From: Candidatus Bathyarchaeota archaeon | Lineage (GTDB): Archaea; Thermoproteota; Bathyarchaeia; TCS64 | DNA length: 7,587 nucleotides | Direction: 5' to 3' | NCBI GenBank assembly: GCA_018396515.1 | Contig: JAGTQJ010000075.1 | Span: forward strand, 1 to 7,587 | Part shown: piece by piece, positions 1 to 7,587 of the stretch | Layout of the letters: each line of letters starts with the position of its first letter | How positions within the stretch are numbered: the first letter of the stretch is position 1 | Program-made: the position numbers and the translations under genes | The notes under the pieces: generated by a model | What the model saw: the letters and a program-made list of their open reading frames with translations, nothing else | Told to the model about the DNA's origin: nothing | Database searches by the model: none

Positions 1-1865
1 GGAACCCTGGCCTCTTCGGTTGCGGGGTTGTATCCCGGAGCGTGGATTTGGAGCCTGTAGGGGCCGGGTATTAGGCCTTCGAGGTGAACCTTCCCCTCCT
101 GGTTTGTGGTCCCTTTTAGGGGTTGCTGGCCCTGGGGCTGGTTGGTGGACTCGACAACTGCGCCCGGTATGGGTTTTCCAGCCTGGTCTGTTACATGGAT
201 CTGGAGGCTCCCCCTCTGGATCACTGGGTTGATGGTCACCCTGACGGTTCCATTCCCCGTCAGATACCCCTTCTTTGAGGCCTCGGCGGTGATGGTGCAT
301 ATGGTCTTCTGGTAGACCTTTGGGGCGGTATACTCAACCGTGTATATTCCTCCCCCCTCCTCCCTCACCGCTGTGAACTCTCCTCCCCCATCCGATGAGA
401 GCTTGAGGGTTGCCCCCCTAGCCGGGCTCCTCCCCTCATAGGTGACGTTGGCCTTCAAGTATACCCTCCCGCTAGAGTTTACGATATCAGGCTCGGCTGA
501 GATGGTGACGTTGAGCCGGATGAGGTCTATGAGGTGGGTTGTAACCGTGGCTTGGCCTGAGGTGTAGCCCGGGGCGATGGCGGTTATAATCGTCTGGCCC
601 GGGACATAGGTGGAGTAGAACCTCGCCAAGGTATGGGTTCCGCCGTAGGGTATGACAACCCTCTGGGTGATCAGGCCAACATCACTCACTGATGAGAAGA
701 GATCAACGGCTACATCTCCCTCCGGATCCTTGGCCGGGGTCCCCCCGTGGTCCTGAAGCTGAACCACGATCACCTCCGATGAGTTCCCATCCGCCGGGAT
801 GCTCGGGAGGCCGGGATATACAACCAGCTTTGATGGGACAGGCCCAACCGTGGTGAGGGAGGCCTGACCCGTAGTGTATCCAGAGGCCGCGGCCGTGATG
901 ACGGTACTCCCGGCCCTATAGGTGGAGTGGAAGCGGGCTGATGAGGAGGTTCTACCCATATGGATGGTCAGGGAGCCGTCGACGAGGCCTACGGAGGCGC
1001 TGCTGGATGAAAGGTCAACCCTTAAATCGGCGGGCGCCCTTGCAGGTCTTCCCTTGGAGTCTTGGAGCTGGATATATACGGAGTCGTATGAGACCCCTTC
1101 GGCCGGGACCTTGGGAGGGGCTATGAAGACCTTCAGGCTCCTAGGGTCATCGCCAGGCTCCTCCGTCTTGACCGATGTCTGCCCCGCCGAGTAGCCCGAC
1201 GCCATGGCCGTTATCACCGTAGACCCCGGAGCCAGGCCAGAGTAGAAGGGGATTTTGACATAGGTCTCCCCGGCCCTTATAACCGCGAGGAGGGGACATG
1301 AGCCCACCGTCATGTTAGAGGAGGATAGGGTTACCCAGACATCTCCGAGGGGAGCCCTCGCCGGAGACCCGCCATCATCCTGGAGCTGGACCACTATCGC
1401 CTCGTAGACGCCCCCATCCGCGGGGATAACTGGAGGGGCGATATAGACCGCAAGCTTAGTCGGCACGGGTCCCGTGGTGGTCATGGTGGCCTGGCCCGTG
1501 ATGTAGCCGGGGGCCGCGGCGGTTATCATGGTGGATCCAGGGGTATAGGTGGTTTGGAACCTCGCCACCGTGTGGCTCTTCTCCTTGGGGATGGTGACCG
1601 TGGGCTCCACCGAGCCCACATGGATGCTGGAGGATGAGAGGTGGATCACCACATCCTCGGGAGCCCTTGCAGGTCTCCCCTTGGAGTCCTGGAGCTGGAT
1701 GAAGACGGCCTCGTAGACACCGTTGTCCGCGGGGATCTTCGGTGGCCCCACGAAGACCTTGAGCCTCAAGGGCTCAGAGGGCTCAGTAGCCCCGCTCACC
1801 GATACCAGGAGAAGCCCAGAACTCAGGAGTATCAGAGCCACCCCAACAAAGAGGCCCCTAGACAT
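1..1865 (-). CDS. Secreted multi-Ig-domain cell-surface protein, C-terminus beyond window
   Basis: An uninterrupted frame of 621 codons starts at ATG 1863-1865 and is still open at the left edge. Residues 1-25 form a signal peptide: MSRG, a hydrophobic core rich in Leu/Val, then small residues (SVSGA). Four Ig-like repeats of about 100 residues follow (34-135, 137-238, 244-344, 346-446). Each opens with a strand ending in IPADGG-like residues, carries VQLQD or IQLQD, then an LSSS strand, and closes with ITAxAxGYxxGQA. This layout resembles bacterial/archaeal Big (invasin-type) domains. A fifth, divergent Ig-like domain spans 448-546. From about 552 a carboxypeptidase-regulatory-like domain begins (GSLQIHVTDQAGKPIPGA, later APGY). 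Six N-x-S/T sequons (N184, N361, N452, N463, N473, N538) suit an archaeal glycosylated surface protein. A partly matching Shine-Dalgarno (GGGGTGGG) lies just upstream. Its role is probably S-layer-associated or adhesive, by inference; ligand and C-terminal anchor are not visible. No gene symbol can be given. Confidence 0.85.
   Translation of the reverse strand, partial: MSRGLFVGVALILLSSGLLLVSVSGATEPSEPLRLKVFVGPPKIPADNGVYEAVFIQLQDSKGRPARAPEDVVIHLSSSSIHVGSVEPTVTIPKEKSHTVARFQTTYTPGSTMITAAAPGYITGQATMTTTGPVPTKLAVYIAPPVIPADGGVYEAIVVQLQDDGGSPARAPLGDVWVTLSSSNMTVGSCPLLAVIRAGETYVKIPFYSGLAPGSTVITAMASGYSAGQTSVKTEEPGDDPRSLKVFIAPPKVPAEGVSYDSVYIQLQDSKGRPARAPADLRVDLSSSSASVGLVDGSLTIHMGRTSSSARFHSTYRAGSTVITAAASGYTTGQASLTTVGPVPSKLVVYPGLPSIPADGNSSEVIVVQLQDHGGTPAKDPEGDVAVDLFSSVSDVGLITQRVVIPYGGTHTLARFYSTYVPGQTIITAIAPGYTSGQATVTTHLIDLIRLNVTISAEPDIVNSSGRVYLKANVTYEGRSPARGATLKLSSDGGGEFTAVREEGGGIYTVEYTAPKVYQKTICTITAEASKKGYLTGNGTVRVTINPVIQRGSLQIHVTDQAGKPIPGAVVESTNQPQGQQPLKGTTNQEGKVHLEGLIPGPYRLQIHAPGYNPATEEARV
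528..1139 (-). repeat. Two-domain repeat unit, copy 2 (Ig repeats A2+B2)
   Basis: This segment encodes residues 243-446. A2 keeps the IQLQDSKGRPARAP block of A1, and B2 keeps the B-type pattern (VIVVQLQDHGG, where B1 has AIVVQLQDDGG). The linkers alternate in the same way: TTGPVPTKL after A1 and TVGPVPSKL after A2. The order A-B-A-B indicates that a two-domain block was duplicated as a unit, not one domain at a time. Confidence 0.65.
1140..1766 (-). repeat. Two-domain repeat unit, copy 1 (Ig repeats A1+B1)
   Basis: This segment encodes residues 34-242 of the surface protein. Its offset to copy 2 is exactly 627 bases (209 codons), measured between the shared CTTGCAGGTC words at 1666 and 1039 on the plus strand. 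Around those words about 36 of 38 bases agree between the copies, while other parts have diverged. A1 resembles A2 (IQLQDSKGRPARAP in both) more than it resembles B1 (VVQLQDDGGSPARAP). Confidence 0.7.
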
Positions 1866-1912
1866 CAACCCACCCCTTCTAGGAGGCCAAAAACTTAAAT
1901 CATTTATTTACT
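1866..1912 (-). promoter_or_regulatory. Putative archaeal promoter of the surface-protein gene
   Basis: Read on the minus strand, an A/T-rich stretch at 1889-1911 contains ATTTAAGTTTTT (1889-1900) just after TAAATAAATG. The first is centred about 30 bases before the ATG, so transcription would start within a few bases of the start codon. The second would give a leader of some 15-20 bases that includes the GGGGTGGG ribosome-site-like word at about 1869-1876. Which element is used cannot be decided from sequence. Confidence 0.4.
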
Positions 1913-2034
1913 CAAAACATAGATTAAAAATTCAAGAACATGAAAAACAAAAATAAATAAAATATTTGTATCCGGCCCACAGTAAATCTTCATAACCCTT
2001 AAAATCCAAAAGCGGTTCCAACGGGAATGCCTGG

Positions 2035-2337
2035 ATGACTCACTCTTTATGGGAACACGTTGCAGTGAGAAAGATGCCCCATGAAAGGGACCTAGAAGAT
2101 ACTGTTTCAGGTAGATGAGGATAGCGAGGGATGAGCTTGAGCACTTCCTACAGGAGGGTCATGGAGTCAGCAGCTGGGATAAGCAGGGTTCTCCATGACT
2201 TCCTAGACTCCATAATATTGTTGATGGCCCTTCATCATTGTGAAGAAATAGCAATTCTAGACAGGAGGACAGTAGATGCCTACAAGGAAGAAGACATAAG
2301 AAGCATAAATCCAGACTTAAAAGTAATACAACTTTAA
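2035..2337 (+). pseudogene. Possible PIN-domain (VapC-like) toxin remnant, frame-broken
   Basis: Three short overlapping frames read rightwards: 2035-2118 (27 aa, starts MTHSLWEHVAVRK), 2115-2198 (27 aa, MRIARDELEHFLQEG) and 2131-2337 (68 aa). The last ends with a block like the C-terminal part of PIN-domain ribonucleases: DFLDSIILLMAL, where an acidic residue is followed by a small hydrophobic helix, then AILDRRTVDAYKEEDI, matching the late LDRxxxxAY pattern. The N-terminal PIN acidic residues are not recognisable, so no working nuclease is predicted. A TATA-like CTTAAAATC at 1998-2006 lies at a suitable distance. PIN toxins are common in archaeal genomes and usually sit beside a small antitoxin; the first two frames could be antitoxin or N-terminal debris. 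Alternatively the 68-residue frame could be an unrelated small protein. The assignment rests on a short pattern and is tentative. Confidence 0.35.
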
Positions 2338-2443
2338 GCTCACTCTAATGGCTTCTATCTTCGTTTATTCCGTCCGCACAAGCCAGCCCAGGAGGTTAGG
2401 CCCTCTGATCCGATCCAGCATTTCCCTGCGACCTTAGTCAGGA

Positions 2444-2787
2444 CTACAGCACAGGTAATAGCTCTTCCAATTCTGTCATGATTTTACCTTTAGCTCTGAT
2501 AAACTCCATCATATCCCTTGATCCCATTGATCTCAATTCGATGTCTCTCCAGGCCCACCTCAGGTCCCCTTTGGCTAGCTCTTAAGAGGCTGGGGGCCTC
2601 TCGATAGGCTCTAACCCAAGAAGAAGTATAGGATCCCTCCGGGGAGGATGAGGAGGGCTCCAAGGAGAAGCCCGGTGCAGGCTGCGCAGAGGGCTCTTCC
2701 AAAAATGTTTATGGTGTGGGCTTTGAACCTCCCACAGTCTGGATGGTGGCCTTTGATGCTGAAGGCTGAACTTCGAATTCTCCCCAC
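2444..2787 (-). pseudogene. Cys-rich/one-helix membrane protein remnant, DUF2085-like
   Basis: A minus-strand frame from GTG 2787 to TAG 2611 gives 58 residues. It holds HHPDCGRFKAH, then FGRALCAACTGLLLGAL and a hydrophobic segment ending in ILYFFLG. The H-x-P-x-C block, the RxLCxxC-TG block and a membrane helix starting right after it recall small archaeal membrane proteins and the DUF2085 pattern (CARCTGIYLG). His and Cys probably bind a metal; that is inference. After the stop, other frames still read like protein: LEPIERPPAS, then a run ending at TAG 2444 that includes DLRWAWRDIELRSMG and TELEELLPVL. This suggests the original protein continued and now has about two breaks. The GTG start is chosen because no ATG exists between it and the TAA at 2800. 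Family membership is a resemblance, not a search result. Confidence 0.4.
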
Positions 2788-2799
2788 TGCTTCAGGGGT

Positions 2800-3638
2800 T
2801 TAACTCCTCCCCCTTTGGTTGAATGGGGTATTCTTGAGCATCTCCTCGGGGATAGGGTGGCGGATATACCCCGTAGGCAGATCGCTAATAGGATCGAGCC
2901 TATGAGGGGTTTCCTCTAGGAAAAGGCCATCGGTCCCATGATGGTGGATGGCGAGGGGGAGAACCATAGCCAATCCTACGAGGGATAGGGCAGGGAGGTG
3001 GAGGAGTAGGAGAAGACGGGCAGGAAACAGAGAGAAGACGACCTCTTCTCCTGTGGCCTCCCTAACCACCCTTGGTCCTGTTACGAACCTCGTGCTTATC
3101 CCTCTAACCATGATTATGAAGTCCATCAGAGCTGGGCAGTACGAGGCTCCACCCGCAGTAGGTCCTGCTATGACCGCTATCTGAGGTATCACACCAGAGG
3201 CTGCAACATTCCTCCTGAAGATCTCCCCATAACCCGAAAGCGAGGCAACCCCTCCTGGATCCTCGCCCCTCCTGGTCATGGAACCCTATCACGGGAGCCC
3301 CAATCTGGAGGGCTAGGTCAAACACTTGGCTTCTTCGCGTGCATCTCTCCTAGAGAACCCCCATAAAGCTGAAGCCCTGCGAATAGACGACTGCCCTCCT
3401 CCCCTCGATCCTTCCGAAGCTCGTGACAACTCCATCTCCAGGTCTCCTTCTCCTATCCATACCGAAGGAGGTTGCCCTGTGCTCAACGAAGCCACCAAAC
3501 TCGAGGCTTCCGGGATCCAGGAGCACATCTATACGCTCCCATGCGGATAGTCTCCCCCTCTTATGCTGCCTCTCTCGCGAGATTCCTCAACTCCTCTCTC
3601 CGAACTCTTAGCTCATCCGGAGGATCCTGGGGCTTCAT
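2800..3638 (-). pseudogene. pccB: Acyl-CoA (propionyl/acetyl-CoA) carboxylase carboxyltransferase beta, frameshifted and truncated
   Basis: The carboxyltransferase moves CO2 from biotin on the carrier protein to acetyl- or propionyl-CoA. Start ATG 3638 is preceded by GAGGAG eight bases upstream. Read across frames it gives [135 protein letters not shown] and [16 protein letters not shown], in the family order. At least five frame changes are needed. Three fit loss of one G at G-runs (3358-3362, 3266-3269, 3249-3252). The acyl-CoA site usually reads [10 protein letters not shown]; here it would be DQEGARIQEG. After GEEV the frame becomes an atypical Leu-rich stretch, then [11 protein letters not shown] resembles the later RLDP block, and TAA follows at 2800. 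About 200 C-terminal residues of the usual 510-520 are missing. It cannot encode an active enzyme as written. The symbol reflects family, not proven substrate. Confidence 0.8.
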
Positions 3639-3643
3639 TAAGG

Positions 3644-3678
3644 CTCCTCAGTCCATTTAGCAACGACCTATATTAAAT
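3644..3678 (-). promoter_or_regulatory. TATA-like box and ribosome site before the carboxyltransferase remnant
   Basis: On the minus strand ATTTAATATA (3669-3678) is a good archaeal TATA-like element, centred about 35 bases before ATG 3638. GAGGAG at 3644-3649 matches the archaeal Shine-Dalgarno and supports that start. The signals look better preserved than the gene they serve. Confidence 0.5.
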
Positions 3679-3764
3679 CGAGAACCTTCGAAGTTTGGGC
3701 TGAAAGGCTCAGCTCAGATTGAGTAGGGGTTTAGGATGTCTCCTTAACCCATAAATTGATTTCC

Positions 3765-3774
3765 CTTATAAATC
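3765..3774 (+). promoter_or_regulatory. TATA box before the CBS-domain gene
   Basis: CTTATAAATC is a strong archaeal TATA-box match. It lies 17-26 bases before ATG 3791 and about 60 before ATG 3833. Initiation about 25 bases downstream would make the 3791 start leaderless. Together with the minus-strand box at 3669-3678 it makes 3639-3790 a divergent promoter region with no gene in it. Confidence 0.55.
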
Positions 3775-3790
3775 GGGTCGGATTACTTCC

Positions 3791-4512
3791 ATGGATATAT
3801 TTGACCTCTATTGAACAGAACTATAGATTTTTATGGTGACTTAGGAGCTAGCCCTATCCGAGATAAGAGGCCTCATTCACCCTCACAGGGTTATATTCTC
3901 TACGAGGGAAACGGCGTCAAGAGTCCTCGGAGAGTTAAAGGAGTCGGGTAGGTACGAAGCTGTAGTGAGATCCAACGGAAAGATAAGGCTGGTTACTGTG
4001 AGACCTCCTCGGAATAGAACAACCAGGGCAGATAAGGATAGATAGGATATGGAGAATTACAGGATGTGTTCCACCCAATATAAGGGTGATAGAGCTATCT
4101 CAGACCTTGATCTTGATAAGGAATAATATACGAGCTATCCCCGTTGAGGAAGACGGAAAGATACTGGGCTGCATCTCCCAGTTGGATGTGATCAGAGCAA
4201 TGGGCGTCGTAGAAGAACTCAGGAATCTACGTGAAGGGATTGATGAGGAGACCTGTAGACTCCCTGGATGTAAACGAGAGGATCTCTCTAGCCCGCGGGA
4301 TAATGCTAGAAAGAGGCTTCAGCCCTATACCCATAGTCGAGTATGGGAGACTTGTAGGCGTCGTGACAGCCGAGAGCATAGTCCACAACTTCATAACCCC
4401 GATCTCTAAGACAACGAGGGGGGAGAGGATAGGTGAAAAGGTCGAGAGGTTTCCGGGTGTAGAGGGTTCCAGAAAGGGCTTGAGATGGAGTTCGGTTTCG
4501 AGGAGCCGTTGA
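3791..4512 (+). pseudogene. Multi-CBS-domain protein, frame-broken, C-terminal part lost
   Basis: CBS pairs bind adenine nucleotides and usually act as energy or ligand sensors. Three CBS-like units can be traced in three frames. The first (3845 to about 4000) contains IRGLIHPHRVIFSTRETA and GRYEAVVRSNGKIRLVTVR. A two-base loss near 4001-4004 leads into LLGIEQPGQIRIDRIWRITG. The second (about 4005-4225) has IRVIELSQTL, NNIRAIPVEEDGKILGCIS and LDVIRAMG. A second shift near 4225 leads into VKGLMRRPVDSLDVNERISL, GFSPIPIVEYGRLVGVVTAE and SIVHNFITP, the third unit, in the frame that ends at TGA 4512. A fourth unit, usual in four-CBS proteins, is absent or eroded. ATG 3791 is followed by TGA and TAG in frame, and ATG 3833 by TAG at 3842-3844, so no start gives more than a few residues before a stop. 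Similarity to CBS domains is clear; the specific function is unknown. Confidence 0.7.
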
Positions 4513-4783
4513 GATCGACCCTCTGCGGGGAGATACAGAGCAAGATCTAAGGTCGCCCCTTCGACTTAAGGGATGAAGCCGATAGAGGCCCTCCTAGCCG
4601 GCGGAGGGCATGGAGATAAAGGTTGCCTGAAGGTCTGTGGAATAGCGGCTGAGGTAACGGCGGGGGCGCTTCTAAACCTTAAATAGAGAAGGCCAAACTA
4701 ATAGGGTGGGGCTCATTGGATTTCTAGAGGAGATGAGAGACCGGGTTTAAATTCTAGAGGTGGTACTGGAGAGGTGGGGCACC
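4500..4783 (+). pseudogene. Unassigned coding remnant with GGGH motif
   Basis: I do not recognise this gene. Rightward frames carry protein-like segments that connect only by changing frame. A piece near 4484-4549 reads EMEFGFEEPLRSTLCGEIQS and ends at TAA. ATG 4573 to TAG 4686 reads MKPIEALLAGGGHGDKGC, then LKVCGIAAEVTAGALLNLK. A shifted frame continues IEKAKLIGWGSLDF, and another LEEMRDRV then ILEVVLERWG near the end of the beta-subunit gene. A Gly-Gly-Gly-His turn occurs in DHHA1-type phosphoesterases, but the surroundings do not match well enough to claim that. It could be the tail of the CBS gene or a separate gene. It converges on the oxidoreductase genes. Confidence 0.3.

Positions 4784-7587
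<2,804 letters not shown>

Noticed and set aside
20..1194. Several plus-strand frames of 60-90 residues in this stretch.
   Set aside because: They lie opposite the long minus-strand surface-protein frame, are Gly/Pro/Arg/Trp-rich and show no domain pattern. They are antisense shadows.
1641..1956. Plus-strand frames of 77-85 residues across the start of the surface-protein gene.
   Set aside because: They run opposite the signal-peptide region into its promoter and have low-complexity, Pro/Arg-rich sequence with no recognisable motif.
2715..2745. Minus-strand GGTTCAAAGCCC, resembling a tRNA T-arm.
   Set aside because: The stem does not pair with a seven-base loop, no acceptor or anticodon arm is found nearby, and the bases encode RFKAH in the Cys-rich membrane-protein remnant.
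2948..3184. Plus-strand Arg-rich frame of 78 residues.
   Set aside because: It is antisense to carboxyltransferase motifs ([13 protein letters not shown]) that clearly read on the minus strand.
3313..3660. Frames of 60-75 residues on both strands over the start of the carboxyltransferase.
   Set aside because: They are off-frame readings of the region encoding [11 protein letters not shown] and RRAVVYS on the minus strand.

Overview
The window looks like a chromosomal segment from a hyperthermophilic or thermophilic archaeon, most likely of the Thermoproteota (crenarchaeal) side. The reasons are the fused gamma-alpha plus separate beta architecture of a 2-oxoacid:ferredoxin oxidoreductase of the Sulfolobus kind, A/T-rich TATA-like boxes at near-leaderless distance from starts, heavy use of AGG/AGA (Arg) and ATA (Ile) codons, and a multi-CBS protein of archaeal type. 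Lineage is inference from these traits, not a database match.

Layout. Positions 1-1865 (minus strand) hold one long uninterrupted reading frame, the N-terminal 621 residues of a secreted cell-surface protein: a signal peptide, four tandem Ig-like (invasin/Big-like) repeats arranged A-B-A-B, a fifth Ig-like domain, then the start of a carboxypeptidase-regulatory-like domain that runs off the left edge. Positions 1866-2034 are its A/T-rich upstream region. From about 2035 to the right edge almost every recognisable gene is broken. These are a possible PIN-domain (VapC-like) remnant (+, 2035-2337), a short zinc-ribbon/membrane protein remnant (-, 2444-2787), a truncated acyl-CoA carboxylase carboxyltransferase (propionyl-CoA carboxylase beta-like; -, 2800-3638), a divergent promoter region (3639-3790), a multi-CBS-domain protein (+, 3791-4512), an unassigned remnant with a GGGH motif (+, about 4500-4783), and the beta (-, 4784-5738) and fused gamma-alpha (-, 5728 to beyond 7587) subunits of a 2-oxoacid:ferredoxin oxidoreductase. 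The two subunits overlap by 11 bases and form an operon read gamma-alpha then beta.

How it works together. If intact, the oxidoreductase would oxidise pyruvate or another 2-oxoacid to an acyl-CoA and reduce ferredoxin, and the carboxyltransferase would act on acetyl- or propionyl-CoA, so the two belong to neighbouring acyl-CoA metabolism. As written, neither can give a full-length product. The gamma-alpha gene alone changes frame about eight times and has four in-frame stops; the carboxyltransferase changes frame at least five times and has lost its C-terminal half.

The main observation is the contrast between a perfectly open 1.87-kb gene and 5.5 kb of genes whose protein signatures are still sharp but whose frames are riddled with small indels, many at short homopolymers. 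Either this is a young archaeal pseudogene cluster, or it is a low-accuracy stretch of assembly. The sequence alone cannot settle which. I see no tRNA, rRNA, CRISPR array or insertion sequence, and no convincing new biological system.
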